Assembly (NCBI GenBank): GCA_041398225.1
Contig: JAWKVD010000005.1
Span: 150,709-214,708 of the forward strand
DNA from: JAWKVD01 sp041398225
GTDB lineage: Bacteria; Pseudomonadota; Alphaproteobacteria; Caulobacterales; Hyphomonadaceae
Direction: 5' to 3'
DNA: 64,000 nt
Shown: piece by piece, positions 8,475 through 16,095 of the stretch
How the letters are laid out: every line of letters starts with the position of its first letter
Position numbering within the stretch: the first letter of the stretch is position 1
Position numbers and translations under genes: made by a program
Notes under the pieces: generated by a model
Database searches by the model: none
What the model was told of the DNA's origin: nothing
The model's input: only the letters and a program-made list of their open reading frames with translations

Positions 8475-9749
8475 GTGGCTGACGGCGCACAGAACCGCGA
8501 AAAAAAGGATCTCTACGCAGTCGGAGAGGTGCCTCCGGAGTTCCATGTTCCGAAGACCATGCACGCTTGGGCGATCCGCCGCGAACGGCAGGGACGCCCC
8601 AAGCAAGCTATGCAGCTTGAGGTCGTTCCCACCCCGGAAATAGCGTCCGACGAAGTGCTTGTGCTCGTTATGGCCGCCGGAGTGAACTATAATGGCATCT
8701 GGGCCGGTCTTGGCGAACCGGTCTCAATGTTCGACGTCCACAAGCAACCGTATCATGTGGCGGGATCGGACGCGTCCGGCATCGTCTGGGCCGTGGGCTC
8801 GCGCGTGAAGCGCTGGAAGCCGGGCGACGAAGTTGTCATCCACTGCAACCAGGACGATGGCGACGACGAGGAATGCAATGGCGGCGACCCGATGTTTTCG
8901 CCGAGCCAGCGTATTTGGGGCTACGAAACGCCGGATGGCTCATTCGCCCAGTTCTGCCGCGTGCAGTCACGTCAGCTGATGCCGCGCCCCAAGCACCTCA
9001 CTTGGGAGGAAAGCGCCTGCTACACGCTGACGCTCGCTACGGCTTACCGCATGCTCTTTGGGCACCGCCCGCACATCCTGCGTCCCGGCCAGAACGTCCT
9101 GGTTTGGGGCGCTTCCGGCGGCCTCGGTTCCTTCGCAACCCAACTCTGCGCCGTCGCCGGCGCCAACGCCATCGGCGTGGTGTCCGAGGATGACAAGTTC
9201 GACTTCGTCTACCAGATGGGCGCCAAAGGCGTGATCAACCGCAAGAAATTCAACTGCTGGGGACAACTGCCCAAAGTGAACTCCCCGGAATTCTCCGATT
9301 ACATGAAAGAGGCCCGCAAATTCGGAAAGGCGATTTGGGAACAGACTGGCGGCAAAGACGTCGACATTGTTTTCGAACATCCCGGCGAAGCCACAATGCC
9401 CGTGTCGGTGTTCGTGGTGAAACGCGGCGGCATGGTCGTGATCTGCGCCGGCACGACCGGTTTCAACCTGACCATGGACGCTCGCTTCCTGTGGATGCGG
9501 CAGAAGCGCGTGCAAGGTTCGCACTTCGCCAACCTGATGCAGGCCAGCCAAGCCAACCAACTGATGATCGAGCGCCGCCTCGACCCATGCATGTCGGAAG
9601 TCCTGCCCTGGGCGGACATCCCCGACGCCCACGAGAAGATGCTCGACAATAAGCACCTCCCCGGCAACATGGCGGTGCTCGTCACCTCGCCGAAGCCTGG
9701 CCTGCACACCGTCGAGGATGTGCTCGAGGCGGGGCCCGTGGCAGGCTGA
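8475..9749 (+). CDS. ccr: Crotonyl-CoA carboxylase/reductase
   Basis: A 424-residue medium-chain dehydrogenase/reductase that reductively carboxylates crotonyl-CoA with NADPH and CO2 to (2S)-ethylmalonyl-CoA, the committed step of the ethylmalonyl-CoA pathway. The start is GTG at 8475 after GGAGGAG. Family marks are GVNYNGIWAGLGEPVS (active-site Asn), NQDDGDDEECNGGDPMFSPS, the Rossmann loop VWGASGGLGSFA, TWEESACYTLTLATAYRM (Glu near the CO2 site) and FLWMRQKRVQGSHFAN (conserved His). Length and the acidic DDGDDEE insertion separate it from ordinary quinone reductases. The mutase of the next steps begins at the left edge of the window, in the opposite orientation. Confidence 0.97.
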   Translation: MADGAQNREKKDLYAVGEVPPEFHVPKTMHAWAIRRERQGRPKQAMQLEVVPTPEIASDEVLVLVMAAGVNYNGIWAGLGEPVSMFDVHKQPYHVAGSDASGIVWAVGSRVKRWKPGDEVVIHCNQDDGDDEECNGGDPMFSPSQRIWGYETPDGSFAQFCRVQSRQLMPRPKHLTWEESACYTLTLATAYRMLFGHRPHILRPGQNVLVWGASGGLGSFATQLCAVAGANAIGVVSEDDKFDFVYQMGAKGVINRKKFNCWGQLPKVNSPEFSDYMKEARKFGKAIWEQTGGKDVDIVFEHPGEATMPVSVFVVKRGGMVVICAGTTGFNLTMDARFLWMRQKRVQGSHFANLMQASQANQLMIERRLDPCMSEVLPWADIPDAHEKMLDNKHLPGNMAVLVTSPKPGLHTVEDVLEAGPVAG

Positions 9750-9785
9750 TAGCCTGCTGAGGCCTTTCGTCGTCGAGCCGAGCGC

Positions 9786-10301
9786 ATGTCTTCATCAACG
9801 ACCTCCCGGACAACCGGATGGTTGCCGCCGCCTAAGCGCTTCCTGTCGTGGAAGGGCCGTATAGAGCGACGCGGATTCATTGGCGGTTGTCTGGCCGTCG
9901 TTCTCGCGATCACCGCACTCGGGGTCGCTGGCGTTTTCTTCGCCCAACCGACAGGCCTAGGATCGTTTGAATCTATCGACGCCTTTGCCCTCGGACTGAT
10001 GGCAGGCAGCTTTGTGCCGGTTTCCGCTCTTGGCGCTCAACGAGCGCATGACATTGGTTGGTCGGCGGCGCCTGTGATCGTCGTGAGCATTCTGGTTTTG
10101 CTTTTCGCCGCCGTAAGCGCGGACATTGTCAGCGGGCTGTTTGGCCACCAGCTCGCCCGTATCGGCTGGGCGGTGGGGATCGGTCTTTCGTCCGCCTTCC
10201 TGCTGGCTCAAGCCATGCTGATCGCTGCGCTTCTGCTGTTTGTATTCCTGGCCTCGCAGAAAGGTCAGCCGACCGCGAACCGGTACGGCGCTGGCGACTG
10301 A
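9786..10301 (+). CDS. DUF805-like small membrane protein
   Basis: A 171-residue inner-membrane protein with about four hydrophobic segments (residues ~33-52, 66-85, 93-115, 123-155). The pattern WKGRIERRGFIGG near the N-terminus, RAHDIGWS in the middle and a C-terminal ending NRYG is that of DUF805 proteins (GR..R..FW, R.HD.G.S, G.N.YG). Function of the family is unknown. It starts 37 bases after ccr and could be read through from it, but I see no functional link. It ends 22 bases before the stop of the convergent AraC-type regulator. Confidence 0.75.
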   Translation: MSSSTTSRTTGWLPPPKRFLSWKGRIERRGFIGGCLAVVLAITALGVAGVFFAQPTGLGSFESIDAFALGLMAGSFVPVSALGAQRAHDIGWSAAPVIVVSILVLLFAAVSADIVSGLFGHQLARIGWAVGIGLSSAFLLAQAMLIAALLLFVFLASQKGQPTANRYGAGD

Positions 10302-10323
10302 CGCGACAACAATTCCTGCAGAC

Positions 10324-11412
10324 CTACGAAGCGCGCCGGATCCGTTCCGGCGCTAGCTGACGCATGTTGTAGGCGGCTAGGTTCTCGCCAGTTGCCGCTG
10401 ACGATCGCGACAGCAACTCGCTACGAAATCTGCGCGCAGGCATACCAAACCATTCGCGCGCGCGACGAGAGAACGTGGAGGTGTCAGAGTAGCCCAGCAT
10501 ATGGCCTATGTGCGTGATGCTAAGGTTGGGTTGCCCCAGCAGAAGCTCCGCCAACTCTCGGCGCACCTCATCCTTGATACGCTCGAAACTGGTGCTCTCC
10601 GAAAGCAGCCTACGCTGCATCGTGCGTTCATGCATGCCGATGGATCGCGCGACATTGTCCGAACTGCATCGCCCGGTGGACAGCATGTCCCGAACGACGC
10701 CAGCGACCCGCGTAGCGAATGTGTCGTCGCGCGGCGGCCCCAGCGAGGAGAGGTATGTCTCCGCCAGCGCCCGCAAACTGGGATTCCGTCCGGGCTGATA
10801 GGCGTCCAGTATGCCTCGCTCCACGACCACGCCCATCGCCGGCTGTTCGAACAGCGGCTTGACCCCGAACACCTCCACATAGGTCTCAATTGGATTGAGA
10901 CGCGGCGTCGAGAAATGCACCTCCAGCGGCCGGTAGGATCTTCCGCAAAGGATGCCCAATCCACGATGCAGGGATCCCGCATGGCGTTCATAGTATTGGC
11001 CCATCATGGCCCGCGACTGGGTTCTGACGCCGACGCTGACAAACTCACGCATCGTTCCAGGCAGCGGAACGCTGTCCAGCGTCAGCGCCGGACAATGGAG
11101 GTGGATATACCGGGCGACAACATCGAGCCCGGCTCGGCCTGACGATGCATGGTCGGCGGCGATGCCCAATGTTCCAAGCACGGACAACGTCGTCTTGGCG
11201 CCCAACAGAAGCCCGAAGTCCGGTCGCTTCAACCGCCGCGCCGCCATCTCCAGGGAATCAATCAGGCAAACAAGCGGCAGGTATCGCTCGGGAAACTGCA
11301 GAGCAGCTTCGTCGACATGCGCCGCCGTCAGAATTTCCAGAGGATCTCCGCCAAGTTCGAGCACCAGCTCGCGGAAGCCCCTCCATGCGTCTGCACGCAC
11401 AATTTCTCGCAT
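10324..11412 (-). CDS. AraC-family transcriptional regulator with arabinose-binding-type N-domain
   Basis: A 362-residue regulator. Residues ~20-200 match the PF12625-like sensor domain seen in OruR/ArgR-type AraC proteins (DSLEMAARRLKRPDFGLLLG, a typical opening), and the last ~100 residues form the double helix-turn-helix: VARSIGMHERTMQRRLLSE, then ITHIGHMLGYSDTSTFSRRAREW. The ligand is unknown. It is divergent from the single-domain response regulator, and the 151-base gap between them contains a perfect 8-bp inverted repeat (11471-11501) that could be its operator. Confidence 0.92.
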   Translation of the reverse strand: MREIVRADAWRGFRELVLELGGDPLEILTAAHVDEAALQFPERYLPLVCLIDSLEMAARRLKRPDFGLLLGAKTTLSVLGTLGIAADHASSGRAGLDVVARYIHLHCPALTLDSVPLPGTMREFVSVGVRTQSRAMMGQYYERHAGSLHRGLGILCGRSYRPLEVHFSTPRLNPIETYVEVFGVKPLFEQPAMGVVVERGILDAYQPGRNPSLRALAETYLSSLGPPRDDTFATRVAGVVRDMLSTGRCSSDNVARSIGMHERTMQRRLLSESTSFERIKDEVRRELAELLLGQPNLSITHIGHMLGYSDTSTFSRRAREWFGMPARRFRSELLSRSSAATGENLAAYNMRQLAPERIRRAS

Positions 11413-11470
11413 CTACGACCTCGAACGTAACTCTCCGCCCGCCCCCCAATTGTCGTGAAAAGGCAACTAG

Positions 11471-11501
11471 GTGTCGCGCCGCAAAAAGTCGAGCGCGACA
11501 C
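11471..11501. promoter_or_regulatory. GTGTCGCG-N15-CGCGACAC inverted repeat
   Basis: A perfect 8-bp dyad with a 15-base spacer in the region between the divergent AraC-type regulator and the response-regulator gene. Arm-to-arm distance (23 bases centre to centre) suits a dimeric DNA-binding protein; no T-run follows, so it does not read as a terminator. Confidence 0.4.
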
Positions 11502-11563
11502 ACCACCACATACTGATGCATCCGACAAAATCGCTCATTCAGCCGCTAAACGGAAAAATCCGT

Positions 11564-11989
11564 ATGTCGATCAACAATGTACCGCCATCTGATCGGCGAC
11601 GGCCACTACGCGTTTTGCTGGTCGACGATTCGCCCTTTTCCCGCGGCTTTCACAAAGTCGTTCTAGCAGCAGCCGGCTACGACTGCAGCGAGGCCGCCAA
11701 CGGCGCTGACGCGCTTGATCAAATCATCGGCGAATCAATCGATCTCGTCGTCACCGATCTGGAAATGCCGGTGCTGGACGGATTCAAACTGCTTGCCGCC
11801 CTGTCGCTGCTGCCGAAGAAGCGCCGCCCGGCAGCGATCGTCATTTCGGCAGAAATCGACGCTGAAGCGGTCAATCGGTGGCCGACATTGCGCCTCGCAC
11901 ACGGGCTCCTGTCCAAGCCGGCGGACCCAAGGGCGCTGCTGGAACTAGCCGCCAGCGCTCCTGCGCTCAAAACACCCTTCGAGTGCTGA
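11564..11989 (+). CDS. Single-domain response regulator (receiver only)
   Basis: A 141-residue CheY-like receiver without output domain. The start at 11564 has GGAAA seven bases upstream and gives a short lead into the first strand; an upstream in-frame ATG would add a non-conserved tail. Receiver residues are all present: Asp21/Asp22 (acidic pocket), Asp65 as phosphoacceptor in VTDLEMPVLDG, Ser95 as switch residue in VISAE, Lys118 in LLSKPAD. No kinase gene is nearby, so the partner is unknown; such proteins act by protein-protein contact. Confidence 0.88.
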   Translation: MSINNVPPSDRRRPLRVLLVDDSPFSRGFHKVVLAAAGYDCSEAANGADALDQIIGESIDLVVTDLEMPVLDGFKLLAALSLLPKKRRPAAIVISAEIDAEAVNRWPTLRLAHGLLSKPADPRALLELAASAPALKTPFEC

Positions 11990-12147
11990 CCGCCAATTGC
12001 CTGCGGCGTCGAAGTGTCGCCTCCGAACAACCACGTCTTATTGAATGCGCGTAATGTCGAGGGGCTTGCATTGATCCGGCATTGGCGCGAGTTGGTTGAA
12101 CAACCAGACATAGCGAACGACCGATCGCGATATTCCGGAGGAACCCT

Positions 12148-12681
12148 ATGCGCCCGACCAACACCAGTTCCGGCATACGTCTTGTGTGCCTGGCCGCCAT
12201 TTCGGCGCTTGCCCTGGCGGCCTGCTCCAAGCCGACCGAACCAGCCAGCGACGCCAACGCTACATCTGAGCCGACAGCGGAAACGTCGGCCGCAGCTGAC
12301 GACAGCATGGCCGGGCATGACATGGCGGGACACGATATGCCCAGCATGGACGAAAGCATGGCGGCTTCTGACGCTGCGGACGACGCCAACACGGCGGAAA
12401 CCGAAGACGGTTTCATGTTCCACACCTACCCCAACAAGACCGAAAAGGTGCATCTGCCGACGGTCGAAGGTGAAACCTGGGTGGCGACGCCTGGCGACGC
12501 CTCCATGGTGGCGATTGGCGCTGCTTCGGACGAAACCATGCCGGATGGCGCCGTTCATCATGTGGTTGCGGTCGATACGCTCGCCTCGGGCAACACCACC
12601 GTCACATTCGAACTCAAGCCGGCGGACGATCCGACGGCCGCGGCGACCGAGACCCGCACAATTCACTTCATGATCCACTAG
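12148..12681 (+). CDS. Met/His-rich periplasmic lipoprotein of unknown function
   Basis: A 177-residue lipoprotein: signal peptide with lipobox LALAAC (lipidated Cys26), a low-complexity Ala/Ser/Asp/Thr linker, then a Met/His/Asp-rich segment (residues 54-71) containing MAGHDMAGHDMPSMDESM, and a C-terminal domain (~88-177). The MxGHDM repeats resemble copper-binding MDH-type sequences of periplasmic copper proteins, which suggests metal binding; this is inference. GGAGGAACCCT precedes the ATG. The gene is alone and ends in a hairpin shared with the next gene. Confidence 0.8.
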   Translation: MRPTNTSSGIRLVCLAAISALALAACSKPTEPASDANATSEPTAETSAAADDSMAGHDMAGHDMPSMDESMAASDAADDANTAETEDGFMFHTYPNKTEKVHLPTVEGETWVATPGDASMVAIGAASDETMPDGAVHHVVAVDTLASGNTTVTFELKPADDPTAAATETRTIHFMIH

Positions 12682-12749
12682 GAAGGTCGCCGCCTGTCGC
12701 ATGACGCCGGGCGATGCTTGACGAGCTAGATCAGAGAAGTTCTTTCTGT

Positions 12750-12779
12750 CCCCGGCGCAATGTCTGCGCCGGGGATTTT
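12750..12779 (+). terminator. Terminator-like hairpin overlapping next gene's ribosome site
   Basis: CCCCGGCGCA and TGCGCCGGGG form a perfect 10-bp stem with a 5-base loop, followed by ATTTTC. It can end the lipoprotein transcript. Its 3' arm (GGGGA, 12771-12775) is also the only Shine-Dalgarno-like sequence for the M20 peptidase start at 12785. Confidence 0.75.
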
Positions 12780-12784
12780 CATTG

Positions 12785-14272
12785 ATGAAGCGATTGCTGA
12801 CGGTTCTGGGCGTGCTGGTCACAGCGATTGTTGTGCTTGGCGCGGTGATGGTCTGGCGCACATCCAACTGGGGCGGCGGCGACACCGACGCCAGCTTCCA
12901 GCTTCCAGATCCGCCGAACATTGACCCTCAGATCGCGGCCGAAGCGCTCGGTCAGGCCATCCGCTTCGAAACTGTGACCTATGAAGACGGCGACCCCAAG
13001 CCCGGTGAAGATCAGGCCTGGCTCGATCTCCACGCCTTTCTCAAGGATCGCTACCCGCTGATCCACGACGTCGCGCCGCCTGAACTCGTCGCCGGACATA
13101 CCCTTCTATTCACTTGGCAAGGGTCCGACCCCTCTCTGCAGCCGATTATCCTGATGGCCCACCAAGATGTCGTCCCCGTCAATCCGGGCACCGAGAGCGA
13201 CTGGGAACATGGGCCTTTTGGCGGCGTGGTCACCGACGGCTATATTTGGGGGCGCGGCGCCATGGACGACAAAGGATCGGTCATAGCGCTGCTTGAAGCC
13301 GCCGAGGCGCTGCTACGCGTCGGCTGGCGTCCGAAGCGTACGATCATCCTGCTCTTCGGTCACGACGAGGAAGTGTCCGGATCCGGCGCCCGGGCTGCGT
13401 TTGAGCTCCTGAAGTCACGCGAAGTCGATCCCTTCATGGTCGTCGACGAAGGCTTTTTCGTTCTGGACGACAACCCCATCACCGGCGGCCCAACGGGTCT
13501 GATCGGCGTTGCGGAAAAGGGTTCGGTAACGCTCCAGATCACAGCCCATACAGAAGGCGGGCACTCGTCGCGCCCCCCGCTGAACTCCGGCGCTGTCCGT
13601 ATTGCGCGAGCCATCACGGCGCTGGACGAGCATCAAATGCCCATGGATCTGTCGCGCCCTCCCTTCAGTGACATGATCAAGAGCCTTGCCGACAACCTGC
13701 CCTACACAACGCGGCTGGCGCTCGCGAACCAATGGCTGCTGGGTGACCTTGTGAAAGCACAGATGCAGGCTGATGCCTCGGCGGCCGCAATGGCGCGCAC
13801 CACAACAGCGCCGACAATGATGTCTGGATCGATCAAGCAGAACGTCCTGCCGCAGCGGGCGAACGCCACGGTGAACTTCCGCATTCACCCCAACGACTCA
13901 ATTGAGAAAGTGGTGGAGCACGTGAAGGACGTAACCCGCGACATTCCCGATCTCTCGGTCGAGATTGCAGGCGGCATCGGTTCCGAACCTTCGCCTGTAT
14001 CCGCGACCTCCGGTCCCGCGTGGGATATTCTCAAGGCGATCGCGCAAGTCACAGGCGATGGAGCGCCCGTTGCACCCGCCCTCGTAATCGCAGCGACCGA
14101 CGCACGTTTCGCCTCCGCCATCAGCAAGGACGCCGTCTATCGCTTCGTTCCGGCCATCTATGGCGATGAAGACCTCGCAGGCTTTCACGGCACCAACGAG
14201 CGCCTGTCGGTGGACAATCTGGGCCGCATGATCCGCGGCTACAGCCAACTCATGCAGGCGGCCTCACCCTAA
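12785..14272 (+). CDS. M20-family metallopeptidase, carboxypeptidase S / PM20D1-like
   Basis: A 495-residue zinc amidohydrolase with one N-terminal membrane helix (residues ~5-24) or uncleaved signal. Metal and catalytic residues of the M20 family are visible: His126 in LMAHQDVVPV, Asp161 in GAMDDKGS, Glu195/Glu196 in GHDEEVSG, Asp in VVDEG, and the last His in FHGTNERLS. The sequence style (WEHGPFGG, GRGAMDDKG) is that of carboxypeptidase S and N-acyl-amino-acid hydrolase PM20D1 rather than of succinyl-diaminopimelate desuccinylase. Likely periplasmic, releasing amino acids from N-acyl or dipeptide substrates. Start ATG follows an in-frame TTG; ribosome site sits within the upstream hairpin. 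Confidence 0.9.
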   Translation: MKRLLTVLGVLVTAIVVLGAVMVWRTSNWGGGDTDASFQLPDPPNIDPQIAAEALGQAIRFETVTYEDGDPKPGEDQAWLDLHAFLKDRYPLIHDVAPPELVAGHTLLFTWQGSDPSLQPIILMAHQDVVPVNPGTESDWEHGPFGGVVTDGYIWGRGAMDDKGSVIALLEAAEALLRVGWRPKRTIILLFGHDEEVSGSGARAAFELLKSREVDPFMVVDEGFFVLDDNPITGGPTGLIGVAEKGSVTLQITAHTEGGHSSRPPLNSGAVRIARAITALDEHQMPMDLSRPPFSDMIKSLADNLPYTTRLALANQWLLGDLVKAQMQADASAAAMARTTTAPTMMSGSIKQNVLPQRANATVNFRIHPNDSIEKVVEHVKDVTRDIPDLSVEIAGGIGSEPSPVSATSGPAWDILKAIAQVTGDGAPVAPALVIAATDARFASAISKDAVYRFVPAIYGDEDLAGFHGTNERLSVDNLGRMIRGYSQLMQAASP

Positions 14273-14288
14273 ACCGGCCCCGCCAAAC

Positions 14289-14324
14289 AAAAAGTGAGGG
14301 GCGCAGCGTGGCGCCGCACCCCTC
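14289..14324 (-). terminator. Terminator of the EF-hand gene
   Basis: Read on the minus strand, GAGGGG...CCCCTC arms with an imperfect GC-rich inner stem are followed by AC and a run of five T. It lies 44 bases beyond the EF-hand stop codon and separates it from the convergent M20 gene. Confidence 0.7.
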
Positions 14325-14367
14325 CTGGCCTTTAGAAGCATATGCCGCCTTGCCGGCTGGACGAGCG

Positions 14368-14691
14368 TCAGCCCGGCTTGCCGTTGGTCTGATCCTGGAG
14401 CGCCAGGATCCATTCCTTGAACTCCGATTTCGAAAGCGCCTTGCTCTTGTCGGCGTCGTACTTGTCGAAGTCATCCTGCGTAACGCGAGTATCAGCCGCC
14501 TTCACCTCGGCCATGGTGAGCGACCCGTCCTGATTCTTGTCGATGGCCGCAAATGTGGTCTCCGCCCGATCAGGACCCGCATCAGGCTTCACGGTCGACT
14601 GGGCCTGCTGCGGAGCTGGAGTCTGCGCCAGCGTTGGCGCAGCAAACGCCGCAGCAATCGTCATCGCCAAAAGGGTGACAGACAGTTTCAT
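14368..14691 (-). CDS. Secreted EF-hand calcium-binding protein
   Basis: A 107-residue exported protein: signal peptide of about 22 residues (...APTLAQ), a short Pro/Gln linker, then two EF-hand loops. Loop 1 is complete (Asp51, Asn53, Asp55, Ser57, Thr59, Glu62, in DKNQDGSLTMAEV) and loop 2 is nearly so (Asp79, Asp81, Ser83, Ala85, Ser87, Glu90, in DADKSKALSKSEF). Such small periplasmic calmodulin-like proteins are frequent in alphaproteobacteria; their partners are mostly unknown. It has its own terminator and no operon partner. Confidence 0.9.
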   Translation of the reverse strand: MKLSVTLLAMTIAAAFAAPTLAQTPAPQQAQSTVKPDAGPDRAETTFAAIDKNQDGSLTMAEVKAADTRVTQDDFDKYDADKSKALSKSEFKEWILALQDQTNGKPG

Positions 14692-14995
14692 GGGGCACTT
14701 TCCTTCATCTCGACCTCAAGCGCGCTACGACGCTCGGGACACTAGCACCCCCTCCGACGTCGCAAGACAAACACGCAAACCGCTCCAAGTGATCTGAAAG
14801 ATCAGTCACGACATGTCCGCAATACCGCTCCGGCGCCGGCCGATTCCGGGGAACCCGCTGATTCCACAACCGTCGCTCGTTGCCCCCCACATCGAACCTG
14901 CGCGTCAGGCTTTCTGCGGTTTAATTTACGGAGCGGCGCACCGCAGGCGGCTCCCCCCGATTGGAAACCACGACGATTGCGGATAAGTCACCTGC
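14692..14995. other. Divergent intergenic region, EF-hand / Rieske operon
   Basis: A 304-base gap with no gene. It contains a perfect palindrome TGATCT-GAA-AGATCA (14790-14804), extended by outer GTGA/TCAC-like bases, and a GGAGC/GCTCC dyad near 14930-14954, about 45 bases before the Rieske gene. These may be operators for the catabolic operon; no regulator gene is adjacent. Confidence 0.4.
14790..14804. promoter_or_regulatory. TGATCT-GAA-AGATCA palindrome
   Basis: A perfect 6-bp dyad with a 3-base centre, about 100 bases before the EF-hand start and 190 before the Rieske start. The size fits a GntR- or MarR-type operator. The spacing excludes classical FNR and CRP sites. Confidence 0.35.
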
Positions 14996-16090
14996 ATGGC
15001 CGACGGAGCAGCATCAACATCAGCAGGCATAACAGCGGAAGGCTGGCTTACGGACAGCTGGTATCTGGCCTGCACATCAAGCGAGCTGAAACCCGGCGCG
15101 CAGTTCCGTCGCATTGTCCTTGGTCAACCGGTTCTCCTGGCGCGCACGATCAAGGGTGAGGCGTTCGCCCTGCGCGACATTTGCCCCCATCGGCTCGTAC
15201 CGCTCTCGGCGGGCCGACAGGTCGACACCAAGGGACAATCGACCATTGAGTGCCCCTATCACGGCTGGCGCTTCGGAACCGACGGCCAATGCAAGCATAT
15301 GCCTTCGTTGGTGAACAACGAGGATTTTGACTTCGAACGCGTGAAGGTTCGTCGCTATCCGGTACACGAGATCAACGGTGCGGTATTTATCTACGTCGCC
15401 CACAATCCGCGTAGCGAAGACGCCCCCGCTGCGCCGGCGCCGGATTTCGGCGCACTGCCGGACAAACCCAAGTTCGTCCTCACCGAGATCTTCAACGCGC
15501 ACATGGACGACGCGGTCGTCGGTCTGATGGACCCGGCCCACGTACCCTTCGTACACAATCAATGGTGGTGGCGACCGCCTTCAGCGGGCCTCAAGCTCAA
15601 GGAGAAACCCTTCGAGCCGCGCGACCGAGGGTGGGCCATTGCTCGCCATGCGCCGAGCTCCAACTCCAAACTCTATCGCTGGGTGTTTGGAGACGATGTC
15701 GAGACGGAAATCCAGTTCCAGCTCCCTGGCTTCCGCTGGGAAGTCGTGTCCAACGCGAAAGCCCGCTTCTTCACCCTCACCTGCCTTACCCCCCAGGAAC
15801 CGAAGAAGACCCGGATCACACAGTTGACCTGGTGGAACAACGTACCGGCGCTTGACATCATTCTTCCATTCGTCAGATCCGGCGGCCGCAAATTCCTGCA
15901 GCAGGATGGCCGCATGGTCGACCTTCAGAACACGGGCATGAACTTCCAGAAGAACATGCTCTGGATTGACGATATCGACGTGCAGGCCAAGTGGTACCTC
16001 ACGCTGAAGAAGGCGTGGGCGACCGCACGCTCTGAAGAACGCCCGTTCGAAAACCCGATCCAACCTCGCACACTGAGGTGGAGGAGCTAG
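14996..16090 (+). CDS. Rieske non-heme iron oxygenase, large subunit
   Basis: A 364-residue aromatic-ring/sterol-hydroxylase-type oxygenase. The Rieske [2Fe-2S] ligands are Cys63 and His65 (CPHR) and Cys86 and His89 (CPYHGWRF). The mononuclear iron site is in DPAHVPFVHNQWWW (two His; acidic ligand further on). The short two-domain form resembles the VanA/PobA and ketosteroid/carnitine oxygenase groups, which use a separate ferredoxin reductase; none is encoded nearby. Substrate unknown. The next gene starts 5 bases after the stop, so the two are co-transcribed, and a periplasmic PQQ dehydrogenase follows. Confidence 0.92.
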   Translation: MADGAASTSAGITAEGWLTDSWYLACTSSELKPGAQFRRIVLGQPVLLARTIKGEAFALRDICPHRLVPLSAGRQVDTKGQSTIECPYHGWRFGTDGQCKHMPSLVNNEDFDFERVKVRRYPVHEINGAVFIYVAHNPRSEDAPAAPAPDFGALPDKPKFVLTEIFNAHMDDAVVGLMDPAHVPFVHNQWWWRPPSAGLKLKEKPFEPRDRGWAIARHAPSSNSKLYRWVFGDDVETEIQFQLPGFRWEVVSNAKARFFTLTCLTPQEPKKTRITQLTWWNNVPALDIILPFVRSGGRKFLQQDGRMVDLQNTGMNFQKNMLWIDDIDVQAKWYLTLKKAWATARSEERPFENPIQPRTLRWRS

Positions 16091-16095
16091 ATCAG

